Part shown: positions 41,084 through 50,575 of the stretch, in pieces
Numbering within the stretch: the stretch's first letter is position 1
How the letters are laid out: each line of letters begins with the position of its first letter
From: Bacillota bacterium
Lineage (GTDB): Bacteria > Bacillota > Limnochordia > Limnochordales > ZCTH02-B6
DNA length: 64,000 nucleotides
NCBI GenBank assembly: GCA_017578085.1
Contig: PKQR01000001.1
Coordinates: forward strand, 1 to 64,000
Direction of reading: 5' to 3'
Position numbers and translations under genes: made by a program
The notes under the pieces: model-generated
What the model saw: only the letters and a program-made list of their open reading frames with translations
Databases searched by the model: none
What the model was told of the DNA's origin: nothing

Positions 41084-42216
41084 CCGGGCGATCGCCTCGC
41101 TGCGCCTGCCCCGCCCTTTGCCCTGCCCCTGACGGAGCGCACGGCAGCGACGAGGACGATGGCCAACGGGAGGAGCAGCTGCATGCAGAAGGAGTATACC
41201 GGCCAGCCCGCCAGCAGCCAGGCGTCCACCTCTTGCTTGTTGCTGAAAAGCCCGTCGCTCAAAAGCAGCACCAGACCGGCCAAAGGCAGCGCCAGCGGCC
41301 GATTGTCGCTCAGGTTCAACAGGCGTGCCAGGGCCATGACGGTCACGTGTTGCAGGATTGCCACCTTGATGACGGTGAGAAACAGCCAGACCGCCATGGC
41401 CAGGGGGTCGATGCGCAAGAAGCCCCCAATGGTGACGAACCGGGCCACCGACGAGAACGGGTACGCCAGTCGGCCGACCTGGTCGCCAAACAGCATCCCC
41501 GCTGAGAGGCCACCGATGACGATGAGCGCCAGCACGATCCCCGTGCCGGCAAAGGCCGCTACCGCCCGTCCCCGCTCTCCCCGGACGCTGGCGAAGAAGA
41601 ACGCGATGGCGATGACCTCGCCAAACCAGGCGGCGGGGATGAGGGAGGCCCGCAGCACCGGCACCACGCCCCGCTCAAACAGGGGCAGGATGAGCTGCGG
41701 CTGCACCTGCGCTGCCGCAGCGGCGGTGACGATGAGGGTGAAAACGATCTGTACAGGAACGACGATAAGGGTCGTCCGCCCAATGATCTCGAGCCCGTGC
41801 CAGGAAATATAGGTTGTGAGGAGCAGCAGGGGAGTCCCCAGCACCAGGGGCGAGGCGACCGGATAGAAACCGCTGCGCAGGAAATCGGTGGATTCCCGCA
41901 CCACCAAGGCCGCTGAGTGCAGGAAATACATCGCGTAGAGCAGGAGCACGGCCTTGGCCAGCCAGGGGCCGACCACCGCCTGGCAGTAGTCCGGCAGCGA
42001 CTGGCCGGGGAAACGCCGGTCCAGGTATACGATGACGGCCAGGATGAGGGCGCCGAAGACGGACCCGATGGGGGCGGCCAGCCACCCGTCGTGCTGCGCG
42101 ACCAGCCCCGTGAACATGGGCAGCGTTACCGCTCCAGTGGCAAAGATGAGGGCGATGATGATCCCCGCGAGCTCCACGGGCGTGATGCGATTGTCCTGCC
42201 AGACGGGCGGCTGCAC
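41080..42216 (-). CDS. gerB: spore germination receptor permease subunit GerB
   Basis: This 378-residue protein of the spore germination family of amino-acid permease-like proteins has ten membrane helices (about residues 12-360). It opens with R-I-T-P-V-E-L-A-G-I. It is the nutrient-binding subunit of the GerA-type receptor. It starts four bases after the gerA stop and ends overlapping gerC. The ligand cannot be read from sequence. Confidence 0.9.
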   Translation of the reverse strand: MQPPVWQDNRITPVELAGIIIALIFATGAVTLPMFTGLVAQHDGWLAAPIGSVFGALILAVIVYLDRRFPGQSLPDYCQAVVGPWLAKAVLLLYAMYFLHSAALVVRESTDFLRSGFYPVASPLVLGTPLLLLTTYISWHGLEIIGRTTLIVVPVQIVFTLIVTAAAAAQVQPQLILPLFERGVVPVLRASLIPAAWFGEVIAIAFFFASVRGERGRAVAAFAGTGIVLALIVIGGLSAGMLFGDQVGRLAYPFSSVARFVTIGGFLRIDPLAMAVWLFLTVIKVAILQHVTVMALARLLNLSDNRPLALPLAGLVLLLSDGLFSNKQEVDAWLLAGWPVYSFCMQLLLPLAIVLVAAVRSVRGRAKGGAGAARRSPG

Positions 42217-42220
42217 AGCT

Positions 42221-44107
42221 TCACCCCCTCCGTCCTACCCGGCGTGGGACGCGGCGTTCCCGCGGGCCCGGCGGCGGCTCAGGTTTAGGGGGCTGCTCGG
42301 TTACTTGCGTATACTCCACCGCTCCGGGCCCAGCTTCCGGCAGCGGGGTCGGACCGGTCTCCTGGCTCCAGATGGGGACCCGCACCAGCGTATCCTTGAA
42401 CGCCTTGAGGTCCAAAGGCGACAATGGCCACAAGTACGGCACGCCGAAGGAACGGAGCGAAAGCAGGTGCACCTGGATGAATCCGCCGCCGATGAGGATG
42501 CCGTACAGCCCAAACGACGACGCCATCATGATCAGGAAAAACCGCAAGATCCTCATGGCGCCCGCGAGTCCCACGTGGGGCGTGGCAAACGACGCCAGGC
42601 CCGTGAGGGCGATGACGACGATGACCGGCGCCGAAATCAGGCCGGCCTGGACGGCGGCCTGGCCGATAATGATGCCGCCCACGATGCCCACCGTCTGCCC
42701 CACCGAGCGGGGCAGGCGCACCCCCGCCTCGCGGAAGGCCTCAAAGGCCACCTCAAACAGGAAGATCTCGAGCGCCGCCGGCAGCGGCACCCGTTCCCGG
42801 GACGCGGCGATGGTGATGAGCAGCGGCGTCGGCAGCATGCCGTGGTGAAAGATGACCGCGGCGATGTACAGGGCGGGCAGGGTGACGCTGCTCACCACCA
42901 GGACGATCCGCAGCAGCCGCACGAGGCTCGAGAGCAGGTGGCGCTGGTAGTGGTCTTCGCTGGCCTGCAAGAGCGACCAGAACGTGATGGGGGCGATGAG
43001 GGCAAAGGGGCTGCCGTCAGTCAGGATGGCCACCCGCCCTTCGTACAAGGCCGCCGCCGCCACGTCAGGGCGCTCCGTCTGCAGGATCTGGGGAAAGGGC
43101 GAGTAGGGCGCGTCCTCGATGAGCTCCTCGATGTAGCTGGATTCGATGACGGCGTCAATCTGGATCCGGTCCAGCCGCCGTTTAACCTCTTCGACGAGCG
43201 CCTTCGGGGCGCGTCCCTCCAGGTACAGTACCCGCACCCGGGTCTGGCTGTAGCGTCCAAATCGGTAAGAGAGGAAGCGCAGCTTGGGGTGGCGCACCCG
43301 GGCCCGTACCAGGGACACGTTGGTGTCAAGGTCCTCGATGAAGCCCTCCCGCGGGCCCCGCACCACCTGCTCCGTGCCGGGCTCCTCCACGCTGCGGTGG
43401 GGACGGGAGTGCACGTTGATCGCGATGGCCGCATTCTCCCCGTGCACCAGCAGCAGCGCGTTGCCGTGGGCGACACGGTCCATCGCGTCGGCAAAGGACG
43501 ACACCGGCTCCAATTGGATGGTGTGCAGGGCGCTTTCCTCAAGATGCTCCAACAGCCGCTTTAGCCGGGTGGCGCGGCTGCCGCCCCCATCGCCGGCCGC
43601 GGCGTTGCCTCCGGCGGCGCCTCCGGGGGCGCCCGCTGCCTCCGGGCCCGCGGGCGCAGGGGCGTCGGGCTGCAGGCGCTGCAAGGGCCGGACGACGGAC
43701 AGATCCAGGCGCGCGTCGTCGACTTGTCCTTTCAGGAACACAAGGGCGGCCCGGGGCCCGGCCCGTAGGCTAAAGCGCCGCACCACCAGGTCCGCGGCAT
43801 GGCCCCAGGCGGTTTCAATCTGCACGATGTTGGCGGACAAGTCCCGGGACAAGGGGCCGTCGCCTACGTCCTCAGCCAGCGGTGTCGTGATCGTCTCGCC
43901 CCCGGGCCGCTCTTCCGCGCCGCTACTTTTGTTTCCCCGGTTTCGGGATCCGGTGCCGCCCGAATCATCCGGTTGTGCTCCGGGGCGGCCGCCGCTGGAG
44001 GCGTGCTTGGGCTTGCTTGTGTCGGACGCGGCGCGGGCGCCGTCGGCGGACAGGGCGCGCCGGAGCCAGATGGCGAGTCCGCGGAGGAGGCTGCGGCGAT
44101 GGGGCAT
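42221..44107 (-). CDS. gerA: spore germination receptor subunit GerA
   Basis: This 628-residue A subunit has an N-terminal cytoplasmic domain and a C-terminal membrane part with about five helices. Y-I-E-E-L-I-E-D, G-R-V-A-I-L-T-D-G-S-P-F-A-L and P-T-P-L-L-I-T-I-A-A-S-R-E-R-V-P are GerA-family signatures. Compared with family members (about 480-500 residues), it carries low-complexity additions at residues about 20-80 and 147-182 (Ala/Gly/Pro-rich), and a Pro/Arg-rich C-terminal tail. It is the first gene of gerA-gerB-gerC plus a small fourth gene. Expression in the forespore is expected. Confidence 0.92.
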   Translation of the reverse strand: MPHRRSLLRGLAIWLRRALSADGARAASDTSKPKHASSGGRPGAQPDDSGGTGSRNRGNKSSGAEERPGGETITTPLAEDVGDGPLSRDLSANIVQIETAWGHAADLVVRRFSLRAGPRAALVFLKGQVDDARLDLSVVRPLQRLQPDAPAPAGPEAAGAPGGAAGGNAAAGDGGGSRATRLKRLLEHLEESALHTIQLEPVSSFADAMDRVAHGNALLLVHGENAAIAINVHSRPHRSVEEPGTEQVVRGPREGFIEDLDTNVSLVRARVRHPKLRFLSYRFGRYSQTRVRVLYLEGRAPKALVEEVKRRLDRIQIDAVIESSYIEELIEDAPYSPFPQILQTERPDVAAAALYEGRVAILTDGSPFALIAPITFWSLLQASEDHYQRHLLSSLVRLLRIVLVVSSVTLPALYIAAVIFHHGMLPTPLLITIAASRERVPLPAALEIFLFEVAFEAFREAGVRLPRSVGQTVGIVGGIIIGQAAVQAGLISAPVIVVIALTGLASFATPHVGLAGAMRILRFFLIMMASSFGLYGILIGGGFIQVHLLSLRSFGVPYLWPLSPLDLKAFKDTLVRVPIWSQETGPTPLPEAGPGAVEYTQVTEQPPKPEPPPGPRERRVPRRVGRRG

Positions 44108-44156
44108 CAGGCCTACGTCACCACCGGGAAGGTGCGGGTGTCAGTGGCAGGATCCC

Positions 44157-45680
44157 CTATCGCGCCGTGCTCCCATGCGATCCAGATTGCGCCAAGGGCG
44201 GTTCGGATTGGGCCGGCGGCTGTTCGGAGGCGGTTTGGCTGGAAATGGCCTGCGCCGCCGGGGACGACGGTACGGCAGCGGGCGAACCGGCCGGGGCGGG
44301 GGTTTGTGATGATGGGATGACGGCCTTGTGCCAGCCGCCCCGCCATAACCACGCCACAGCCACGGCGAAGCTGGCTGTGGACGAGAGGAACATGGACCAC
44401 CACAGGCCCGCCGGTCCCCAGCCTAGCCCCCAGATCAGCCCGATGGCGAGGGGAAAGCGCAGCAGCCAGTGGTTAAGGAACGCCAGCACCATGGAGGCGC
44501 CGGTGCGGCCCGCACCCTGGAAGGCTCCTTGGACCACCATGACGCCGCCGGCGAAGCCGAAGCTCCACCCGACGACCCGCAGAAACCGGGTCCCCAGCTC
44601 AATCACGTCCGGGTCGTTCACGAAGACCTTGATGATGCCCGGGGCAAAGGCGATGGCGGCGAGCCCGCCGGAGCCCAAAAGCAACAGGTCCAGGGCGACG
44701 CCGGCCCACGCCACCCGGCGGCTGCGGGCCAACTGCCCCGCCCCGAGGTTTTGCCCGACGCCGGTGGCCACCGCTTGCCCGACCGCGCCCGAAGCGGTCC
44801 AGATCATGGACATGACACGGTTCACGATGCCGTAGGCGGCGGTTGCCACCGGTCCCAGCCGCGCCACGATGGCCACCATGGCCACGGAGGAAAAGCTGCG
44901 GGCCGCGCCGTCCAAAGACGCCGGCAAGCCCAGGCGCAGGAGTTCCCGGGCCATGTCCCAACGGGGAATCAGGTCCTCCGGGTGAACCCGCACGGCCAGC
45001 CGCCCGCTGAGCAGCCAGCCCAGGCCCACCAGCCCCGCCAACGCCCGGGCGATCAGCGTCGCCCACGCGGCGCCGGCCACGCCCATGGCGGGCGCGGGGC
45101 CCCAGCCAAAGATGAGGATCGGGTCCAGGACCACGTTGAGCACGTTAGAGAAGATCGTGAGGTACATGGGCCGCAAGGTGTCGCCGGCGCCCCGCAGGGA
45201 CGAGCGGAAGGCGAAAAAGAGAAACGTGAAGGGCACGCTCCAGATGATGACGGTCATGTAGGCGAGGGCGTCGGGAAACACCTCGCCTTCCGCTCCCATG
45301 AGCCGCAGCAGGGGAAGCCGCAGCCAGTGGCCCAGTGTGGCCAGGACGAGAGCCGAGATCACCGCGACGCTGACGGTCTGCGCCGCGACGCGGTCGGCTT
45401 CCCGGGGCTGTTTCGCCCCGGTCCACTGGGAAACGAGCGCGGCCCCGGCGACGGTGATGCCCAGCGCCATGGACACCAGCAGCCAGTCGGTGGGAAACAC
45501 GATGGACACCGCCGCGACTTGCGTCGCCCCCAGGCGCCCAACCCAAAACATGTCCACCAGGTTGTAGACGGTCTGCAGGAGGTTGCCGGCCACCAGCGGC
45601 CAGGCAAGCCGGAGCAGATTTGCGGGGATGGGCCCCTGGGTGAAGTCGATGGCGCCGCGGGCTGTCCGGGCCAGCGTCAT
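44157..45680 (-). CDS. MATE-family multidrug efflux transporter
   Basis: This protein of 507 residues has twelve helices. R-L-A-W-P-L-V-A-G-N-L-L-Q-T-V-Y-N-L-V-D-M-F-W-V-G is the N-terminal MATE signature, and G-Q-A-V-A-T-G-V-G-Q-N-L-G-A-G the repeat in the second half. The C-terminal 50 residues are Ser/Pro/Gln-rich and probably cytosolic. ATG 45680 overlaps the stop of the luciferase-like gene (TGATG), so the two are coupled, and a role in exporting a product or substrate of that oxidoreductase is possible. Confidence 0.92.
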   Translation of the reverse strand: MTLARTARGAIDFTQGPIPANLLRLAWPLVAGNLLQTVYNLVDMFWVGRLGATQVAAVSIVFPTDWLLVSMALGITVAGAALVSQWTGAKQPREADRVAAQTVSVAVISALVLATLGHWLRLPLLRLMGAEGEVFPDALAYMTVIIWSVPFTFLFFAFRSSLRGAGDTLRPMYLTIFSNVLNVVLDPILIFGWGPAPAMGVAGAAWATLIARALAGLVGLGWLLSGRLAVRVHPEDLIPRWDMARELLRLGLPASLDGAARSFSSVAMVAIVARLGPVATAAYGIVNRVMSMIWTASGAVGQAVATGVGQNLGAGQLARSRRVAWAGVALDLLLLGSGGLAAIAFAPGIIKVFVNDPDVIELGTRFLRVVGWSFGFAGGVMVVQGAFQGAGRTGASMVLAFLNHWLLRFPLAIGLIWGLGWGPAGLWWSMFLSSTASFAVAVAWLWRGGWHKAVIPSSQTPAPAGSPAAVPSSPAAQAISSQTASEQPPAQSEPPLAQSGSHGSTAR

Positions 45681-46672
45681 CACGCAAAAGCCTCCATGAC
45701 TAGGCGGTACGAGCGCAGGCGTGCCTCATGGTCATGGATCATGGACGAGATCATGATCTCGTCCGCGCCGGTTTCGGCGGCCAGCTGCTCAAGGCGCTCC
45801 CGCACCGCAGCTGGACTGCCCCAGATGGCCAACGCCCGGTGCTGCGCCACGATGTAGCGCTCTTCCTCGGTGAAGGGGTAGGCGGCGGCCTCCTCCGGGC
45901 TCGGCAGGCGGCCAAGCTCGCCCCGGCGCAGGCGCACCCAGGCCAGGTCCATGGATTTGGCCAGCCAGTCGGCCTCCTCGTCCGTGGGGGCGCAAAAGAC
46001 CGTGGCGCCCACGATGACGTGAGGGCGGGGAAACTGGGCCGATGGCTGGAACGCCCGCCGGTACCGCTCGATGGCCGGCCCGGGCGGATCGAAGCTGAAG
46101 TGGCTGGCAAAGCCGTACCCCAGCCCCAGCTGTCCCGCAAGCCCCGCGGTGGCGCCGCTGGACCCCAGCACCCAGACGGGCGGCAGGTCCACATCGTCAG
46201 GCACTACCCGCACGCCGTGGAAGGGGTGGTCAGGCGGGAAAGCCCGGCGGGACAAGGCCAAAAGCTCCTGGAGCTGCGAGGGGAACTGGGCCGCGTCAAA
46301 GGGCCGCAGGGCGGCCGAAGTCACCGGGTCCGTGCCGGGGGCGCGCCCGACGCCCAAGTCAATCCTGCCCGGGAAGAGCGCGTTGAGCGTGTGAAACGCT
46401 TCCGCCACCCGCAGCGGCGCGTGATTGGGCAGCATGATGCCGCCGGCGCCGACCCGGATGCGCCGGGTGGCCGCAGCGACACGGGCGATCAAGATCTCCG
46501 GCGAGGAGCTCGCGATGCTGGGCATGCCGTGGTGTTCCGCGAGCCAAAAGCGGACGTAGCCCAGCTCCTCGGCCAGCTGGGCGAGTTCCAGCATGTGCGC
46601 GAGAGCCTGCCGCGACGACGAGCCGGTGCCGATGGGCACCAGGTCCAACACCGACAGCTGCACTGTAGCCAT
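45680..46672 (-). CDS. LLM-class flavin-dependent oxidoreductase
   Basis: This 330-residue luciferase-like monooxygenase starts at ATG 46672 behind GGAGGTGCC. V-R-F-W-L-A-E-H-H-G-M-P, S-P-E-I-L-I-A, R-V-G-A-G-G-I-M-L-P-N-H and I-D-L-G-V-G-R-A-P-G are characteristic of the MsnO8/alkanal-monooxygenase-like subgroup. It uses reduced flavin and O2 on an unknown organic substrate. Stop and start overlap with a MATE exporter, forming a two-gene unit. A palindrome in the upstream region may be its operator. Confidence 0.9.
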   Translation of the reverse strand: MATVQLSVLDLVPIGTGSSSRQALAHMLELAQLAEELGYVRFWLAEHHGMPSIASSSPEILIARVAAATRRIRVGAGGIMLPNHAPLRVAEAFHTLNALFPGRIDLGVGRAPGTDPVTSAALRPFDAAQFPSQLQELLALSRRAFPPDHPFHGVRVVPDDVDLPPVWVLGSSGATAGLAGQLGLGYGFASHFSFDPPGPAIERYRRAFQPSAQFPRPHVIVGATVFCAPTDEEADWLAKSMDLAWVRLRRGELGRLPSPEEAAAYPFTEEERYIVAQHRALAIWGSPAAVRERLEQLAAETGADEIMISSMIHDHEARLRSYRLVMEAFA

Positions 46673-46687
46673 GGCACCTCCTAGTCT

Positions 46688-46698
46688 ACACGACGTGT
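46688..46698. promoter_or_regulatory. palindrome ACACGACGTGT
   Basis: This perfect 11-bp palindrome lies 16 bp upstream of the leftward LLM gene and about 150 bp from the Liv operon. It is a possible operator; no regulator gene is adjacent. Confidence 0.35.
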
Positions 46699-46852
46699 GC
46701 TCCGCATCCAACACGCCCACCTTCCCGGGAAACCGCGGATAACAGAAGATTCGTGTGATGGATATAGAGCGGCGCATTAGATGGAACAGAAGGAAAACAA
46801 GGGTTTCTGCAGAAACGTTGTCGACAACTGGCGATGCGGGGGGTGTTGGCCG

Positions 46853-47686
46853 GTGGCTGCCGGGACCGGAGCGGCGCCGGCAACCGCTGGCGTGCCCGCC
46901 GGAGACGTCATCCTCAATTGCACGTCCCTTGTCCGCCGTTTTGGAGGCCTCACCGCGGTCGACCGCGTCAGCCTCTCCTTGCGGGAAGGCGAGATCCTGG
47001 CGGTCATCGGGCCCAACGGCAGCGGCAAGACCACGCTCATCAACCTGATCACGGGGTTTTACAAGCCCCAGGAGGGGCGCATCGTTTTCGCCGGGCAAGA
47101 CATCACCCGGCTGCGCCCTCATACAATCGCCCGCCTGGGCGTCGCCCGCACGTTCCAGAACCTGGCGTTGTTCAGCGGCATGAGCGTGCTTGACAACATC
47201 CTGCTCGGCCGCCACATCCACATGCGCAGCAACCTGCTGAGCACCGCCCTGTACTGGTGGTGGGGGGTGCACGAGGAGGAACGGCACCGGCGGGCCGTCG
47301 AGGAGGTCATCGACCTCCTGCAGCTGGAAGCGGTGCGCCACGAGCCCGTGGAGCTCTTGCCCATCGGCGTGCGCCGGCGGGTGGAGCTGGCGCGGGCGCT
47401 GGCCGCCCGGCCCCGGCTTTTGGTGCTGGATGAGCCGATGGCCGGCATGAACCAGGAGGAAAAGGAGTACATGGCCCGGTTCATCCTGGACGCCCGGGAT
47501 GAGCTGGGCACCAGCGTCCTTTTGATCGAGCACCACATGGATGTGGTGATGGACATCTCCGACCGCGTCGTGGTGCTCAACTACGGCGTGCAGATCGCCG
47601 AAGGGCTGCCGCAAGAGATCATGAACCATCCGGCCGTCATCGCCGCATATTTGGGGGAGCGTCGCTTCGATGGGCCGCGGCACTGA
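46853..47686 (+). CDS. livG: Liv-type ABC transporter ATP-binding protein (LivG-like)
   Basis: This 277-residue ATPase has Walker A G-P-N-G-S-G-K-T-T, Q-loop R-T-F-Q-N, signature L-P-I-G-V-R-R-R-V-E-L-A, Walker B L-L-V-L-D-E-P and E-H-H-M. These mark LivG, one of the two ATPases of branched-chain amino-acid-type (HAAT) transporters. GTG 46853 follows GGGGGGTG; ATG 46781 would add 24 residues unlike the family. Its stop lies inside the following ligase gene. Confidence 0.9.
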   Translation: MAAGTGAAPATAGVPAGDVILNCTSLVRRFGGLTAVDRVSLSLREGEILAVIGPNGSGKTTLINLITGFYKPQEGRIVFAGQDITRLRPHTIARLGVARTFQNLALFSGMSVLDNILLGRHIHMRSNLLSTALYWWWGVHEEERHRRAVEEVIDLLQLEAVRHEPVELLPIGVRRRVELARALAARPRLLVLDEPMAGMNQEEKEYMARFILDARDELGTSVLLIEHHMDVVMDISDRVVVLNYGVQIAEGLPQEIMNHPAVIAAYLGERRFDGPRH

Positions 47687-49667
47687 ACCGGTAGTCCGGG
47701 GCGCGACGGCCGCTCTCGAGGCGGTCGCCCCGTCACCGGCAGGTTTCCACGGTTTCGACGCGCCGACGCTGGTCGGCCTCGTGCTCTACAACGCCCAGCA
47801 CTTCGGCAACCGCGTTGCGCTGCGGGAAAAGGACTACGGCATTTGGCAGGAGTACACGTGGGCCGACTACGCCCGGCACGTGGTGGAGATGGCCTTAGGG
47901 CTGGAGGCTCTGGGCTTTCAGCCCGGCGACGCCCTGTTGATCCTGGGCGACAACCGGCCCCGCCTCTACTTCGGCATGCTCGCCGCGCAGCTTTTGCGGG
48001 GCATCCCGTGCCCCATGTATCCCGATGCGATCCCCGCCGAGCTTTCGTACATCGCCCGACGGGTGGGCGCCCGCTTTGCCCTGGCCGAAGACCAGGAGCA
48101 GGTCGACAAGTTCCTGTCCTTGTCCGAAGGTGCCGAAAGCTTGAGCTGCATCCTGTACGACGACCCGCGGGGGCTGTCCATGTATGACGACCCCCGCCTC
48201 ATCTCATGCGACCGCCTGCAGGCGCTCGGGCGCGAGTACGGGCGGGAGCACCCGGGAGTGGTGGAGCAACGAGTGGGCGCCATCAGCCCCGACGACATCG
48301 CGGTGCTGCTCCACTCATCGGGCACTACCGGAAACCCCAAAGGCGTGCCCCTCACCCACCGGCAGGCGCTGGCCGCGGTCCGCAACGCCTACACCGCCGG
48401 CTACTTCGGGCAAGGGGAGGACATCGTCGCGTACTTGCCCGTCGCGTGGGTGGGCGACTTCACCTTTTCCGTGGCGGCCGCGGCGGCATTGCGCTTCACG
48501 GTCAACATCCCGGAACGGCAGGAGACCGTGCTCAGGGACTTGCGGGAAATCGGCCCGACGCTCTACTTCGCGCCGCCCCGCAACTGGGACCACATGTTGA
48601 CCCATGTGCAAGTGCGCATGGAGGAGTCGGGGCGGCTGCAGCAGTTCCTTTTCAAGAAGTTGATTCCCCTCGCGGTGGAGCTGGAACGGGAGCGGCTCAA
48701 CGGCCGGCGGCCGCAGGGCTTGCTGGGCCTGTGGCGGCGCGCGCTCCGCTGGCTGGGCGAAGGGCTCATCTACGGTCCCATCAAGGATCATCTGGGTTTG
48801 AGCCGGGTCCGCCACGCCTACACGGCCGGCGAGGCCATAGGCGAGGACACGTTCCTCTTTTTCCGCGCCCTGGGCGTCAACCTGAAACAGTTTTACGGGC
48901 AGACCGAAAACGCGGCCTTGACGGCGGCCCAGACCGACGACGAGGTCAAGCTGCGCACCGTGGGGCGCCCCCTGCCCGGGGTGGAGGTGCGGATTTCGGA
49001 AACCGGGGAGGTGCTCCTGCGGGCGGAAAGCCTCTTCAGCGGCTACTACCAGAACCCGCAGGCCACGGAGGCGGCGTTCGTCGACGGTTGGTTTCGCACG
49101 GGCGACGCGGGCCAGCTGGATGAAGACGGGCACCTGATCATCCTCGGGCGGGTGGAAGAAGTGGTGACCACCGCCACGGGCGTCCGCTACGTGCCCCAGT
49201 TCATCGAGAACCAACTCAAATTCAGCCCGTACATCAAGGAAGCCGCCGTCATCGGCGCCGGCAAGCCGTATCTCACCGCCATCATCTGCATCGATTACGA
49301 CGCCGTGGGCCACTGGGCCGAAGGGCGGGGTGTCACGTACACGTCCTACGCTGACTTGTCCCAGAAACCGGCGGTGTACGACCTGATCGGCGAGGTCGTG
49401 CGCCGCGTCAACGCCCAGATGCCCAAAGAGCTGCGGATCCGGCGCTTTGTCAACTTGCACAAGGAGTTCGATCCCGACGACGGGGAGCTCACCCGCACCC
49501 GCAAGCTCCGCCGCAACGTCATCAACGAGCACTACGCCGGCGTGATTGAAGCCCTTTACGGCGACGCACCGCAGGTTGAGGTGGCGGCCAGGATCGTCTA
49601 CGAGGACGGCCGCGCCGGGGTCATCCAGCGGGCGCTGCAGATACGGCAGGTGGAGGATGGGCCATGA
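47670..49667 (+). CDS. AMP-forming long-chain acyl-CoA synthetase
   Basis: This 665-residue AMP-binding enzyme of the long-chain acyl-CoA ligase type has the ATP motif L-L-H-S-S-G-T-T-G-N-P-K-G, Y-G-Q-T-E-N-A in the adenylate motif, and W-F-R-T-G-D-A. The C-terminal domain carries T-R-T-R-K-L-R-R. It lies between livG and livH with overlapping ends, which is usual for Liv operons that import aromatic or branched carboxylic acids: the ligase traps the substrate as CoA ester. Exact substrate unknown. Confidence 0.9.
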   Translation: MGRGTEPVVRGATAALEAVAPSPAGFHGFDAPTLVGLVLYNAQHFGNRVALREKDYGIWQEYTWADYARHVVEMALGLEALGFQPGDALLILGDNRPRLYFGMLAAQLLRGIPCPMYPDAIPAELSYIARRVGARFALAEDQEQVDKFLSLSEGAESLSCILYDDPRGLSMYDDPRLISCDRLQALGREYGREHPGVVEQRVGAISPDDIAVLLHSSGTTGNPKGVPLTHRQALAAVRNAYTAGYFGQGEDIVAYLPVAWVGDFTFSVAAAAALRFTVNIPERQETVLRDLREIGPTLYFAPPRNWDHMLTHVQVRMEESGRLQQFLFKKLIPLAVELERERLNGRRPQGLLGLWRRALRWLGEGLIYGPIKDHLGLSRVRHAYTAGEAIGEDTFLFFRALGVNLKQFYGQTENAALTAAQTDDEVKLRTVGRPLPGVEVRISETGEVLLRAESLFSGYYQNPQATEAAFVDGWFRTGDAGQLDEDGHLIILGRVEEVVTTATGVRYVPQFIENQLKFSPYIKEAAVIGAGKPYLTAIICIDYDAVGHWAEGRGVTYTSYADLSQKPAVYDLIGEVVRRVNAQMPKELRIRRFVNLHKEFDPDDGELTRTRKLRRNVINEHYAGVIEALYGDAPQVEVAARIVYEDGRAGVIQRALQIRQVEDGP

Positions 49668-50545
49668 CGTTCCTGGCGGAGCTGGCCATCAACGGTGCCC
49701 TGGTGGGGCTGATGTACGCCCTGGTGGCGTCGGGCATCGTGCTCGTGTACAAGTCCTCCGGGGTTGTCAACCTGGCCCAGGGCGGTTTCGTCATGGCCGG
49801 GGCGTACCTGGTGTGGGCTTACATCGCCCGCCTTGGCTTAGGCCTCATCCCCGGGATCCTGGCGGCGGCCGCGTCCATGGGCGCGTTGGGGTGGCTGACG
49901 GAACGGCTGGCCCTGCGCCGCATGATCGGGCAACCGGTGATCATGATCCTCATGCTCACCTTTGGCCTGGAAGTGGTGCTGCGGGGCGCGGTGCCCGGCG
50001 CGCTCGGCGCCGACACCAAGCCCATGCCCATCCCGATCTCTCAGGCGCCGGTGTGGCTGGGCGATATCCTGATCAACCGCACCTACATCCTGGGCGGCGC
50101 GGTGGCGGTGGTCATGGTGGCGCTGCTGGCGGTCTTTTTCCGCACCCGGGCGGGCATCGCCATGCGGGCCGTCTCCGACGATCACCTGGCAGCCTGGGCC
50201 GTCGGGATCCCCGTGGAGCGCACCGTCGCCTTGAGCTGGGCCGTCAGCGGCGCGGTGGCGGCGGTGACGGGGGTCCTTTGGGGCGCGGTGCAGGGCGTCG
50301 ACTGGAGCCTGTCGCTCTTGCTCATCAAGGCGTTGTCGGTCGCGGTGCTCGGGGGGCTGGACAGCCTGTCGGGCGTCGTCCTCGCCGGGCTTATCGTGGG
50401 CGTGTTTGAAAGCGTCATCTCCGGGTACGTCGATCCTTTCGTGGGCGGCGGCACCCGGGAAGTGGTGGCCGCGGTGGTAATTTTCCTCACCGTCCTCATC
50501 CGCCCGTACGGCCTGTTTGGCCGGGAGGTCATCGAGCGGGTCTAG
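49664..50545 (+). CDS. livH: Liv-type ABC transporter permease (LivH-like)
   Basis: This 293-residue permease has eight membrane helices. G-L-M-Y-A-L-V-A-S-G-I-V-L-V-Y-K-S-S-G-V-V-N-L-A-Q-G and the L-V-L-G-G-L-D-S-L-S-G-type loop near the C-terminus (V-A-V-L-G-G-L-D-S-L) are typical. It starts with ATGA overlapping the ligase stop. It forms the membrane channel with LivM. Confidence 0.92.
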   Translation: MTFLAELAINGALVGLMYALVASGIVLVYKSSGVVNLAQGGFVMAGAYLVWAYIARLGLGLIPGILAAAASMGALGWLTERLALRRMIGQPVIMILMLTFGLEVVLRGAVPGALGADTKPMPIPISQAPVWLGDILINRTYILGGAVAVVMVALLAVFFRTRAGIAMRAVSDDHLAAWAVGIPVERTVALSWAVSGAVAAVTGVLWGAVQGVDWSLSLLLIKALSVAVLGGLDSLSGVVLAGLIVGVFESVISGYVDPFVGGGTREVVAAVVIFLTVLIRPYGLFGREVIERV

Positions 50546-50575
50546 GGCAAGCGGAAGGAGCGGGTCGGAGCAGGG

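Noticed and set aside
46673..47683. N-terminal extension of the luciferase-like frame
   Set aside because: The frame runs antisense through livG; the family start and a strong ribosome site are at 46672.
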